Positions 7,574 to 17,009 of a stretch of 45,161 nucleotides of DNA are shown in pieces. Made by a program: the position numbers and the translations under genes. Position 1 is the first letter of the stretch; each line of letters starts with the position of its first letter. The notes under the pieces were generated by a model, which saw only the letters and a list, made by a program, of their open reading frames with translations, was not told the DNA's origin and did no database searches. Origin of the DNA: Helicobacter mehlei (GTDB lineage Bacteria; Campylobacterota; Campylobacteria; Campylobacterales; Helicobacteraceae); contig NZ_QXQP01000014.1 in NCBI RefSeq assembly GCF_003660265.1, positions 1 to 45,161 on the forward strand. The letters run 5' to 3'.

Positions 7574-8890
7574 ATGTTTTTTAACAAGGGTCTCTCCAAG
7601 CAGTTAGATCAAAAAGATGCAGAAATCAAATCCCTCCAAAAAAAGCTTGATTTTTACAGGCAACTGGTGGATTTATGTGGGCATATGGGCTTTATTGGAG
7701 TCAAGGATCACAAGATCATTTTTAAAAATGGGGATGTGGTTAATTTAGAAGGCATTGATGATAAGGCTAGCGATTTGAGTAGCCCGAATGTGGATTTTAG
7801 CTTGAATAACCGCCTCTACACCACCAAGAGTCAGCGCATTGATGACACGCTTTACCACTCGGTGATGGAAACCTCTGATTTGATAGTTGCCTGTGGGGAT
7901 AGCCACACCTTTAGGCTATATTACACCAGCATGCGCGAGGGGTTAGAGGGATTGCAAGCGACGATGCAAGATGTGTTTAAAGGAACCGATGAGCTCTTAC
8001 ATGCGGCTACTAGCGGGAGTCAAAGTTCTTCAGAAGCCTTGGATAAAGTTGCGACCACCAGTAGTAGTATTAATAGTTTGTATGACAAAATGCAAAATGC
8101 CACCACTCTAGCCGATTCTTTGAATCAACGCAGTAGCGAGATCACCCAAGTGATCTCTTTGATTGATGACATTGCCGAACAAACCAACTTATTAGCCCTC
8201 AATGCCGCCATTGAGGCCGCCAGAGCGGGCGAGCATGGGCGGGGCTTTGCGGTGGTTGCCGATGAGGTGCGCAAATTGGCCGAAAAAACCCAAAAGGCGA
8301 CCAAAGAAATCGCGGTGGTGGTCAAATCCATGCAACAAGAGGCTAGCGACATCCAAAGCAATACCCATGATACCAATTCAATTGTGGAGGAAATCAAGGG
8401 CGATATTGATGTGATTAAGCTCAAGGTAGGAATCGGTTTGGATGTGGCAAATGCTGCTAAAATCTCCATTGATAACCTCAATAATTTGGTTTTTTGCGGT
8501 TTGGCTAAAACCGACCATGTGGTGTATAAGGGCAATCTCTATGGCGTGGTGTTCAACATCCCCAATAACTTTAAAAGGGTCGATGGGCATGGTTGTCGCT
8601 TAGGCAAATGGTATTATGAGGGGGATGGGAAGACACACTTTAGCAATGTGCCTAGCTATCGTGCCCTAGAGTCTTACCATAATGCCCTGCACGATGAAGC
8701 CAATACGCTAGTGGATACACTAAAAGATCGCTCCAAGGTTACCTCAGAGGCGATTGAAAAAGCTGTCCAACTGGTCGAACAAAACTCTAAGGGTGTGCGT
8801 GACACCATTGATAAAATGTTCCAAGAAAAGCAAGCAGAACTACAAAAACAAATAGCGAGCATTTTAGACAATAACAGCAAATCAGCTTAG
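7574..8890 (+). CDS. tlpD: TlpD, soluble chemoreceptor with CZB zinc domain
   Basis: This 438-residue protein has no transmembrane segment. It has an N-terminal coiled coil, a sensory region, a methyl-accepting signalling hairpin (core [20 protein letters not shown], around residues 205-230), and a C-terminal CZB zinc-binding domain. CZB hallmarks include the [14 protein letters not shown] and [12 protein letters not shown] segments, which supply the conserved Cys and His ligands. This is the architecture of H. pylori TlpD (HP0599), which senses oxidants and energy state and also interacts with CheA and CheW in the cytoplasm. bioF follows by 2 nt, as HP0598 follows HP0599. Confidence 0.93.
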   Translation: MFFNKGLSKQLDQKDAEIKSLQKKLDFYRQLVDLCGHMGFIGVKDHKIIFKNGDVVNLEGIDDKASDLSSPNVDFSLNNRLYTTKSQRIDDTLYHSVMETSDLIVACGDSHTFRLYYTSMREGLEGLQATMQDVFKGTDELLHAATSGSQSSSEALDKVATTSSSINSLYDKMQNATTLADSLNQRSSEITQVISLIDDIAEQTNLLALNAAIEAARAGEHGRGFAVVADEVRKLAEKTQKATKEIAVVVKSMQQEASDIQSNTHDTNSIVEEIKGDIDVIKLKVGIGLDVANAAKISIDNLNNLVFCGLAKTDHVVYKGNLYGVVFNIPNNFKRVDGHGCRLGKWYYEGDGKTHFSNVPSYRALESYHNALHDEANTLVDTLKDRSKVTSEAIEKAVQLVEQNSKGVRDTIDKMFQEKQAELQKQIASILDNNSKSA

Positions 8891-8892
8891 AT

Positions 8893-9984
8893 TTGGATTA
8901 TCTGCATGCGCTAGGGGCACTTGAGCGGGCTTGTCTGCGCCGCAGGCGTTGCCTCTATCCGAAAAATTTAATTGACTTTGCCTCTAATGATTATTTGGGG
9001 CTGGGCAACCAAAAGGAGCTTTTAGAACAAGCCTTTGAGCTGGTGAAAAACCAGCCCTGCCACGCCCCCAAAGCCTCCATGCTCATCAATGGTTACCATC
9101 CTTTGCACCAACAATTAGAGCAAGAACTATGCCAACTTTTGGATTACCCCGCATGTATTGTTGTGGGGAGTGGCTTTTTGGGGAATGTCGCCCTCTTGGA
9201 CGCATTGGTGCGTAAAAATGATTTGTTACTCATGGATGCCCACTACCATGCCAGCGGGCAATTTGTGGCCAAAAAACTCCCCAACACGCTTTTTTTTGCC
9301 CACAACGATCCTCAAAATTTGGAACAAAAATTAAAAATACACCGCCCTAAAGGGCGCGTGCTGATCGCTATTGAGGGCGTATATTCGATGGATGGGCAAA
9401 TTGCTCCTAAAGAAATCTACACCCTAGCCACTAAGTATAATGCCTACTTGATTTTAGATGAAGCCCATAGCCTAGGCGTTGTAGGCGATCACCTCTTAGG
9501 CTATTTGGATCATCACCAGCTCAAGCCCACCTCCCAAACGATCTTACTGGGCACTTTTTCTAAGGCTTATGGGAGTTATGGGGCTTTTATTGCGGGCAGT
9601 GTGGAAATTATAGATTTTTTATGCAACCGTGCTAAGAGCATTATCTACACCACAAGTTTATCTCTGCTAGATAGCGCACTGGCTTTGGCTAATATCCAAC
9701 ACCTCTATGCCTCTTTGAGTGCTTACCAAAAAATCCTAGTCCAAATGCGCGCTTGTGTGCGTATTTTAGGCACCACTCCGAGTAATATTTTAACCCTGCC
9801 CTTTAAAAGTAGCCCCCAACTCCTCCAAGCGCAGGCTAAATTGCTTGAACATGGTTTTCTATGCGCGGCTATCCGCCCCCCCACAACCCCCAAACCCCTT
9901 TTACGCCTCTCTTTAAATATCCAACCTCAAGATACGCTAGCTAAACTAGACAATCTGTGCCACTTGTTGCTTAATTTACGCTAA
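8893..9984 (+). CDS. bioF: BioF, 8-amino-7-oxononanoate synthase
   Basis: This 363-residue PLP enzyme of the alpha-oxoamine synthase family condenses pimeloyl thioester and alanine in biotin synthesis. It has FASNDYLGLG near the N-terminus, ILDEAHSLGVVG (PLP-contacting Asp and His), and GTFSKAYGSYG, whose Lys forms the Schiff base. The frame begins with TTG only 2 nt after the tlpD stop and has no clear Shine-Dalgarno, so translation probably depends on tlpD. An in-frame later start would cut into the conserved N-terminus. Pairing with tlpD matches HP0598-HP0599; bioD is elsewhere in the window. Confidence 0.9.
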   Translation: MDYLHALGALERACLRRRRCLYPKNLIDFASNDYLGLGNQKELLEQAFELVKNQPCHAPKASMLINGYHPLHQQLEQELCQLLDYPACIVVGSGFLGNVALLDALVRKNDLLLMDAHYHASGQFVAKKLPNTLFFAHNDPQNLEQKLKIHRPKGRVLIAIEGVYSMDGQIAPKEIYTLATKYNAYLILDEAHSLGVVGDHLLGYLDHHQLKPTSQTILLGTFSKAYGSYGAFIAGSVEIIDFLCNRAKSIIYTTSLSLLDSALALANIQHLYASLSAYQKILVQMRACVRILGTTPSNILTLPFKSSPQLLQAQAKLLEHGFLCAAIRPPTTPKPLLRLSLNIQPQDTLAKLDNLCHLLLNLR

Positions 9985-10015
9985 ACCCCTACCATCTTCT
10001 GCCAAAACACGCATT

Positions 10016-10807
10016 TTAGCACGAGTTGCCATGTGTGTTTTTGCTTGTACTCTTTAGCCCTAGTTTGGCTCGCAGTAATCCCCAAATTTTGTAGGGGTAT
10101 CTTAAAAGCATGTGTGCCCAACTAACTTTAATCCCATTTTCTTGACAAGCGCGTAAATTTTCTTGATTAGCCCGCCACAGACTTTTAAGCCCCCGTGTGC
10201 TAATCCCCCCAACCCCCATCTTCACCAGCACTTGGGGCAGATAGACCCATTTGATCTTGCCTAGTAACATCACCCGCACAATCCATTCATAATCCCCAGC
10301 AATTTTATAATCAATCTTGTAGCCCCCAAAGTGATCGTAAATCTCTTTTTTGACAAATAAAGTCGGGTGAGCCGGTACACGCCCATAAAAAAAGAGCTTG
10401 GGATCAAAAGGACCGCTTTTGTAATAGCGCACAATCTTAGAATCTTTGACATAGACCAAATCCCCATAAACCACTTGTGCGCTAGGATTAGCCTCAAAGG
10501 CTTGCGCCACCACGCTTAACACATGGGGATTAGCAAACACATCATCGCTATGCAAAATGCCAATGATCTCCCCGCTGGCGCGCGCAATGCCTTTATTCAG
10601 GGCATCGTAGAGCCCTTGATCGGGTCCGCTATCAAGCTTGATGTGCTTAAAGCCTTGTAGAATTTCTAGACTCCCATCCGTGCTCCCCCCATCGATTACA
10701 ATGTGCTCCCAAGGAGGTAGGCTTTGCTCTAGGACTGAATGGATGGCATGTGCAATTGTAGCTTTAGCATTCAGGGTCACACTAATGATCGAAATTTTAG
10801 GGGGCAT
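10016..10807 (-). CDS. Family 2 glycosyltransferase
   Basis: This 263-residue GT-A glycosyltransferase begins ISIISVTLNAKATIAHAI and has DGGSTDGSLEIL, the nucleotide-sugar-binding Asp region. It then has ARASGEIIGILHSDDVFANP with a DD (DXD-like) metal site, and IAGDYEWIVRVML, with the ED/DW-type catalytic region of GT2 enzymes that resemble WcaA/WcaE. No membrane span is seen. It probably adds a sugar to lipopolysaccharide or another surface glycan; donor and acceptor cannot be read from sequence. It is convergent with bioF and borders the accessory island on its left. Confidence 0.8.
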   Translation of the reverse strand: MPPKISIISVTLNAKATIAHAIHSVLEQSLPPWEHIVIDGGSTDGSLEILQGFKHIKLDSGPDQGLYDALNKGIARASGEIIGILHSDDVFANPHVLSVVAQAFEANPSAQVVYGDLVYVKDSKIVRYYKSGPFDPKLFFYGRVPAHPTLFVKKEIYDHFGGYKIDYKIAGDYEWIVRVMLLGKIKWVYLPQVLVKMGVGGISTRGLKSLWRANQENLRACQENGIKVSWAHMLLRYPYKIWGLLRAKLGLKSTSKNTHGNSC

Positions 10808-11008
10808 AAACTTGCACTTGGTGTATTATTATTTGATCTTAGCCAAAATCATTTAAATGTGTCAAGTGGATTATGTACGATGGTGGGCTAATGGGTTTGC
10901 ACACGGAAGCTAAGTGTGGCTAGCTTAAGGGGTTTGGCATTGTTGGCAACTGGCATAGCAAGCTAGAAATCTTCCAGACAAGCTCACTCAAGCCTTGAAT
11001 AAGCAACT
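10808..11008. other. Intergenic, left border of accessory island
   Basis: About 200 bp between the glycosyltransferase start and the end of the polyvalent gene. No ORF, tRNA or terminal inverted repeat is recognised. It would have to hold the promoter of the glycosyltransferase gene (AT-rich around 10820-10860), and it may hold the island junction, but no direct repeat matching the right side was found by eye. Confidence 0.35.
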
Positions 11009-13783
11009 CTAACAACAAAGCTTTTGCTTTAAGCTCTCTCTTATGTGTGACTTATGCCCTTGACTTTTTGATATTGGTAGTGTCATGTTACGCCACTTCT
11101 TAAAGTCCTTTTGGGCTTGTATTTGGGCTTCTCTACCCACGGGCGTTAAAAACTCTTGGGGCTGGGTTTTAAAGGTTTCTAGCCCTTTAGATTCTTGGGC
11201 GATTCTGCCCGCATCCATGTATTTCTCCCCGCCATATTGGGTATATACATCAATGCCCCCAATTTCAGCGCGTCTATAAGCGTTTGCAATCTGCCCATCT
11301 AGCATTGTGCGCTCATACATCAAGGCCAATAAGCCCTCTTGCCCCTTGTTGGCATATCTAGGGTAATTCTTGCCAAAGCTTTGATTGATGGGGTCTTTGG
11401 GCGCAATCTTAGGCAACTCTTCTAGCCCCTCTAAACTTTGGGGCTGTTTGTAGTCCTTGGGCTTTTTTAAGGGGGGTTTGGCTTTAGCCTCTTTAGCGGC
11501 CATTTTCTGCCTTTCTTTTTCTTGCTCTTTTACGCGCTCTATATCCGCTAGCCTTCTTCCCTCTTTAAATTGCGCTAACTCTTCTTGGCTATAGCCCTTG
11601 TCTGTGGGTTTAAATGTCTTTGTGCCGTTTTTATCTATCCCAAGTTCAAACTCAAACCCCTCCCTAGATAGAATCCCCCAACTCCCCTTATTGTGCTCCC
11701 CATTCCTGCCTAAGCCCATATTCAAATGCACGCCCACGAATCGATTCGGGCTCACTTCTTTAATGAACATCAAATCCCCGTCCTTGTTTTGCCGGACATA
11801 GTTGGGGTTTTCTATGGCCTCTTTAATGTGCGCTATTCCCTGCATCTCTGCTTGTATGCCATCGCCATAGGCATTTACGCGGTATTTGTCTAACACAAAC
11901 TCTAAATCGCTATGCCCATAACTATGTTTTAAAAACGCCTTGGCATCTTTATTAAACTGGGGCTTATAAACTGCTTGGCCTAAAAGCTCTTGAATGGCTT
12001 CTTGAAACCCTGCCTCTTGGGGGAGTTTGCCCGCTTTCCATTCACCATAAGCCTTTTGTAAGAGTTCTTGCACTTTTAGGTTCTCTTGGGCTTTAAGGGG
12101 GGTTGTGGTATCCTTCAAGCCGTCCTTTTGGGCAAGATTGGAGCCATGCCCAGACTTAGCCACGACTTGGTCGAACTTCTGCGTGGGGGACTTTCTGTTC
12201 TCATATGCCGTAACAATCCAGTAGTTTTTGCCTTTATGCTTCCAACCCTGCGAAACCTCTACCCTAAATTCTTTGCCATTGTCTTTTAGAATGATGGTTT
12301 TTACACCTGCTTGATCGGTAACTAAATCTCCGCTTTTTATAATCTCCTCAATGCCATTCCCCAACTTTTCTAAAGGTGTATTGCCCCCAAAAGGGCTAAA
12401 ATCATCAAGGTGTTTTTCTATAATTTTTGATAACCCTAGGCCTTTAGCCTCTTTACCTTTACCCCCAACACTCCCCCACACTAGATCAATATACCCCCCA
12501 CTCTCGCCTAAGTCTGGGCGGTAAAACGCCCCGGCTACTTGCCCGCGTTTTTCTTGCAAGAGTTTGGCCACTGCTTCTTTGCCCTTAAGCGCAAATTCTT
12601 TAAAATTCTCCCCAAAAGCGGGGTTGGGTTTTAAAATGTCTTCTAAAAGCTTGTTTTTAAATCTAATGGCATCCAAGATGTCTTGCTTGTCTAAATGCGC
12701 GTTTCTGCCTGCGGCTAGGATTTCTTTAGTCGTGGCTGGGATTTGTGTGTTGGGCTTATAGGGCAATAGGGGGGTTTGATTGTTAAGCGGGGGTTTGGTA
12801 GGATTGGGTAAAGGAGTTTGTATGTTCCCACTACCTGAAGATAAATTATTCCCCTTGCCACCTGAAAAATTAGCGTTCTCACGCAACACAGAATCGGGGC
12901 GGTTGTACGCATTAGACCGCACTTCTAAATCTACCAAAGAAGGCGCGTTTGAATTTGACTTTTCTAAAGGCTCTTGGGTGGGTTTCCCCTCTGTGGGCGA
13001 TTTTCTGACTAATACGGACTTTTCCGAACTTTGGGTGCTATCAGATTTAACCATGTATGAGGTGAAGTCGCTTATATCTAAATCTAAATCCTGAGCGATT
13101 TGGCGACTCTTTAACTTTAGATTTTCTAATTCTTGGGGCGTTAGCTTTGCCAATTCTTGGGGGTCTCGCATAATATGATAGATCGGGTCTAACTCTTTTT
13201 TAGTCCCCCAACTGCTGTTAGTGTGTAGCTGGACCTCGCTAGGAATGCCCTTGTAAGTGAATTGCACATGCAAGCCCTTATATTGGCTACTTCTGTGGTG
13301 GAACTCTATAATGGGCTCTATGCCCTGCGCTCTTAAACTATCCTCAACATGGGTCAATTGCCCGTTAAGATGTCCCCTATCCTCCACCCTAATGGCCGCT
13401 CTTAAAACATCCCCAATTGCGCTAATATCCACCTGTTTGCTGGCTAATTTACGCTCTAGACTCTGCTCGCTCTTAAGCAGATTACCCGCTTCTAGGCTAT
13501 ATTGCCCGGGTATGCTCTGCAAAAGCTCCTTAAACCCCCCTTCTTGCTCTTGGGCGGTGGTGTAAAGTGTCTTAGCTTGATTTTTAAGTTCTGGGGTGGT
13601 AGGGTTAGATTCCGTCTTTGCGTTGGACGCTTGCCCAAGTCCTAGCTCGTAACTAGGGTGCTTGGGGTGTCTTTCGGACATTTCCAAGGTAAAGATGGGA
13701 TTCTTGCGTAAATCCCCCCGCTCAAAATACATCGTTTTAAAAGCCAGTTCATTCTGCCCCTTGCGGATTTGCTCCACCACCAC
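11009..13783 (-). CDS. Large mobile-element polyvalent protein with RelA/SpoT-like and PBECR-like regions
   Basis: This 924-codon frame has several parts. Residues 1-30 (QIRKGQNELAFKTMY) look like the end of a PBECR-type (barnase/EndoU/ColicinE5/RelE-like) nuclease domain whose beginning lies upstream in another frame. About 75-210 resemble a RelA/SpoT nucleotidyltransferase: KSEQSLERKL, then DVLRAAIRVED, YKGLHVQFTYKG and SEVQLHT. A Pro/Asn-rich linker follows to about 345. About 350-550 is a second nuclease-like region of the kind seen in Helicobacter DUF3519/colicin E5-type proteins (GAFYRPDLGESGGYIDLVWG, FRVEVSQGWKHKGKNYWIV). A third related region is at about 590-700, then a charged coiled segment. 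Such multi-effector proteins are carried by phages and conjugative elements. It is probably 5'-truncated; the start at 13783 (GTG) is just the first in-frame start. Domain calls are by eye. Confidence 0.65.
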   Translation of the reverse strand: MVVEQIRKGQNELAFKTMYFERGDLRKNPIFTLEMSERHPKHPSYELGLGQASNAKTESNPTTPELKNQAKTLYTTAQEQEGGFKELLQSIPGQYSLEAGNLLKSEQSLERKLASKQVDISAIGDVLRAAIRVEDRGHLNGQLTHVEDSLRAQGIEPIIEFHHRSSQYKGLHVQFTYKGIPSEVQLHTNSSWGTKKELDPIYHIMRDPQELAKLTPQELENLKLKSRQIAQDLDLDISDFTSYMVKSDSTQSSEKSVLVRKSPTEGKPTQEPLEKSNSNAPSLVDLEVRSNAYNRPDSVLRENANFSGGKGNNLSSGSGNIQTPLPNPTKPPLNNQTPLLPYKPNTQIPATTKEILAAGRNAHLDKQDILDAIRFKNKLLEDILKPNPAFGENFKEFALKGKEAVAKLLQEKRGQVAGAFYRPDLGESGGYIDLVWGSVGGKGKEAKGLGLSKIIEKHLDDFSPFGGNTPLEKLGNGIEEIIKSGDLVTDQAGVKTIILKDNGKEFRVEVSQGWKHKGKNYWIVTAYENRKSPTQKFDQVVAKSGHGSNLAQKDGLKDTTTPLKAQENLKVQELLQKAYGEWKAGKLPQEAGFQEAIQELLGQAVYKPQFNKDAKAFLKHSYGHSDLEFVLDKYRVNAYGDGIQAEMQGIAHIKEAIENPNYVRQNKDGDLMFIKEVSPNRFVGVHLNMGLGRNGEHNKGSWGILSREGFEFELGIDKNGTKTFKPTDKGYSQEELAQFKEGRRLADIERVKEQEKERQKMAAKEAKAKPPLKKPKDYKQPQSLEGLEELPKIAPKDPINQSFGKNYPRYANKGQEGLLALMYERTMLDGQIANAYRRAEIGGIDVYTQYGGEKYMDAGRIAQESKGLETFKTQPQEFLTPVGREAQIQAQKDFKKWRNMTLPISKSQGHKSHIRESLKQKLCC

Positions 13784-14097
13784 ATAATGCCCATTAATTT
13801 GTCTCTTTAAATTCTAGCAAGTAATCCACCACTGCTGGGGTGAAATTGACCCGCCCTATGAGCACCATATCTCGCCCCTTAGAAGGACTCTCATCAATCA
13901 AGCGTTTAATCTCTTCTAAACTTAAACGCTTGGGCTCTTCTCCCTTATTGCTAGCCCCTGTTGGGGGTTCTGTGCCACTAGGCGGTTTATTGCCTCCCCC
14001 ATTCCCCCATCTTCACCCTTTGGCCCCTCTAAACCTCCATCATCTCCACCTAGAGGCTTTCCACCACTATCCCCCAAATGCGCATTAGGTGTTCCTG
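13784..14097 (-). pseudogene. Frameshifted upstream part of the polyvalent protein (PBECR start)
   Basis: The minus strand reads EEIKRLIDESPSKGRDMVLI, then GRVNFTPAVVDYLLEF, then stops at TAA around 13798. The next frame continues INGHYVVVEQIRKGQNEL into the downstream gene. Joined by a one-base shift near 13800-13812, these make one PBECR-like nuclease domain. Further upstream a Gly/Pro-rich linker is broken again at G-runs around 14000-14015. So the original gene was longer and is now broken at least twice. Phase variation at the G-runs is possible but unproven. Confidence 0.55.
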
Positions 14098-14151
14098 CAC
14101 CTTAGCCAGATATTAAAGCCCAGCCCGTTACAACACACGGCATTAGGATAA

Positions 14152-14364
14152 TCAAAACGCCCAAAGACCATCACACCATGGGCAGATGGCAGTCGGTGCA
14201 ATGATATGGGAAATAAAACCCATGAAGCCGAAGATCATAATCAAGCATAAACTTATTTGGAAAATCTTTAGATGACAGTGAATAAAGATTAATTTTTCAA
14301 GCTTCTTGTGCTTATTTTGTGTTGGCAAGTTTAAATGGGCTTTAATGCCCTCTGCAATTCTCAT
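14152..14364 (-). CDS. Small hypothetical membrane ORF
   Basis: A 70-codon frame with a basic N-terminus (NKHKKLEK) and one long hydrophobic segment around residues 33-56 (ISLCLIMIFGFMGFISHII). I do not recognise it, it lacks a strong Shine-Dalgarno, and it lies in a degraded AT-rich region between the polyvalent gene and the SIR2 relic. It may be a real mobile-element membrane peptide or chance. Confidence 0.25.
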   Translation of the reverse strand: MRIAEGIKAHLNLPTQNKHKKLEKLIFIHCHLKIFQISLCLIMIFGFMGFISHIIAPTAICPWCDGLWAF

Positions 14365-14683
14365 AGTATTATCAAGTGGTGTTTCCTACAAGAGGTGCTT
14401 AGGAAATTAAGCAGACTTAACGGAGTGCTCAAAATTATTCTCACTTTTTGACTCAGATTGAACCTAGAAAGATCACCAAGAATGCTAGAAGGGTGCGAAA
14501 TTATAGTGTAAGTGTTGAACTCTTACATAAATTTGTTGCCCATTGTAGTCGTTTTTCTCATTTGGTTGTTGTACGCACATGGATATTCAATGACCTAGCA
14601 TAACATAAAAGGGGCAACGTTCTCACCGTCTCAAAATGCCTATTGGATAGAAAACAAGGTATATTAAGACGGTATGCGCAGAT
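14365..14683. other. Non-coding AT-rich stretch
   Basis: No ORF longer than a few dozen codons and no recognisable RNA gene or repeat. Stops are frequent in all frames. It lies downstream of the SIR2 relic and is probably decayed DNA of the same element. Confidence 0.4.
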
Positions 14684-16898
14684 CTAGCTAACTGTCCAAT
14701 TCCACAACTCTTTAAGCCATAGACAGTATGTTTGACTTATTTTAGTTTGTTCGTATTCTTTTTTATGGCGTAGGATATATTTTAATTTTTTTCTAATTGC
14801 TTGCTTAAGATTTTTATCGCTAGATTGATAGAGTGTTTTTATGAGAGGAAGGAAAGTTCAGTTATACGAATGTTGTTCGCTTATCCTTCTTATTAATCTG
14901 ATGAGGGAAGTTGAGGTGCAAAGAGTTGTAGAAAACAATGAGGTGAGGTGGGATTCTCTATGCATCTACATAGGTATTGACATATTTATGTTCTTGGTGG
15001 ATATGATCTAAAAAATTCATATAGTCAGCTTTATTTTCAATAAAGAGATTGAGGAAAATATAATACTAAGTCTAAACATTCTATCGATATTTTGTCATGG
15101 GTGCCCTGCTGAAGCAAACAATGTGATGCCAATATGAGAAAGTTGTTAATCCAACGACCACTCGTGGTCATTGAATTTCCATATTCTTTGGGTTTTGAAC
15201 AAATATTTGTGAAAATTATTTCTAAAAATTCTTCATTAATCTTAAATTGAAATGTGATATCAGAAAAACGAGTTTAGAAAATATTCTCTAGTTTTCCAGT
15301 TTGAAAGTATTTAACACTGTGGCTAAAAATTTCTTGATTCAGTGGCAAAGGAGATAATGCCTTCTTCCTTGTTCTTAGAATGCTACTTATTTCATGCCAA
15401 CAGCATTCAAGTGCGTTTATATAAAATCTTGTTATACAAGTCGTTATGAGGTTTTTAAATATAGGAGTGATGAGACAGTTGCCAATTCTGATCCGATCGA
15501 ACTCTTGAAGTTTTTCAAATATTTGTTCGAAGTTGCTACTAGAGTATTCTCTATTTTCCCAATGTGAACGATTCTGTGCAATCTGCGTAAGTTGTTGTTC
15601 AAAGTAACTCTCAAATCGAGCACTCTAGCCTACTTCTTCCGCTTGAAGTTAGTGCCAATGTTGATAGTAATTCCTGCCAATCAGTATAGATCACGCCATC
15701 GTCATGTTTATAGTGGTGAAGTCCCCAACGTCTGTTTAATTCGCTAAAGAACCATATTTTAAATTCTCTTTTTTTAAAAGCTTCTTTTGAGACTTCTTCA
15801 CATTGTTGATAGATTTTTAATATAACTTTGCCTGTATTGCCATCGTTGATATGGCTTTCAAAAAGTAAAAAAATACTTTAAAAGTTTATTCTTAAGTGAT
15901 ATTTTGGAGGCACTGGTAAAGTATTAATTTTGTTCTCCAGTGCATTAAAATTAAAAGATATAAGAATGCGCCTTATCTTCCCTATATCTTCTTTATTTAC
16001 GAGTGTTAATGTGTCGTATTTCTTGATTTCTTTAAAAAATAGTCTTAGTCCATCCTCGTCTTGTTTGCACTTATGTTCTTTTTCATTTTTTGATTTTCCA
16101 TTCTTCACTTTCCCACTGAAGAATTCATGGATGTACAAGACATGGATGTTTTTTTCTTGTAAAATTCAAATTCAGTCGAATTAAACATGGTGCTTGTCTT
16201 AATAAAATAAATTGTTTTCGCGCTATTTAGATTTTGTCGCACTTTGTTTGAGTAAAAATTTACCCAAGAGATGATTTGTTTGACATTTGGATCACCTAAA
16301 GAATAGCCAACCAAGATGACAGTATCTGTTGAAAAAACTCCTTTGACATAATTTTCAATGAGCGGGAAATTTTGGCTATACTATAAATAGTCTTTTTCGC
16401 AGAAAATAATATTCTCTTTATCCAAGCTCCCATGCATCTTAATGAGTTTTGAAAAACCACCAGAATTTTTAATATCTGCGTCCGTTTTTATAATATAAAA
16501 AACATGCCTTCTTTATCAATGGCTCTTTCAAATAAGTCATCCCAGTTAGTTGTAATGAGATTGTTAAGATTGGGTTTGACAATCTCTAAGTGCAAGTTTG
16601 GCTCGGCAATTACCATCCCGAAGCTTTAATTTTTCTCTTAATCTTTGGTGGTAGCCTTCCTTCCCAAATTGATTAAAAAACTTTTCAACCAGATGAGATA
16701 ATCCTCATTTTTTTCTGTACTGCCACGAAGATTCTCTTTTAAGGTATCTATCAATTTTTCCCATGATGGCAACCCAGAACCAGCACTGATTCCAGCACCC
16801 GCAAAAATACTTAAGCAACTTTCATCGTGCGCTTTTCTGATGTGCTTTAATGACCTTCCAATAAGCTTTCTGTGTTGATTGCGTTGATCGTTTGTCAT
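14684..16898 (-). pseudogene. Decayed SIR2-domain protein (defence-type NADase family)
   Basis: Read leftward from ATG 16898, the pieces give a SIR2 domain: FAGAGISAGSGLPSWEKLI (NAD-binding), LNNLITTNWDDLFERA, LIKMHGSLDKENIIF and VILVGYSLGDPNVKQI. These are the standard motifs of SIR2_2-type phage-defence NADases. A long helical C-terminal region follows (for example NEEFLEIIFTNICSKPKEYG), about 735 codons in all. The gene is broken by in-frame stops at 16640-16638, 16628-16626, 16383-16381, 15880-15878, 15276-15274, 14960-14958 and 14864-14862. Frameshifts lie at an A6 run (16497-16502) and a T7 run (16149-16155, both plus strand), near 15620, near 15035 and near 14840. All seven stops are TAA or TAG. 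It lies divergent from the methyltransferase-HerA-NurA genes, so it may have been part of the same defence locus. Confidence 0.8.
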
Positions 16899-17009
16899 AA
16901 TATCACACCGACACACCTTGTTTTTTGCAATAAAATCCCAAGACCAGCTTAATTATGTGATCTTACAACCATCCGGAAACAAACAGCTTTCTCATTACTT
17001 CTCCTTTCT

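Noticed and set aside
10808-11008. Attachment site or tRNA at the island border
   Set aside because: No tRNA-like cloverleaf or matching direct repeat could be found by eye.
14862-16898. TAA/TAG read as Gln (alternative genetic code) in the SIR2 gene
   Set aside because: Neighbouring nurA and the polyvalent gene use normal stops, no suppressor tRNA is seen, and the SIR2 gene also has several frameshifts, so decay is far more likely.
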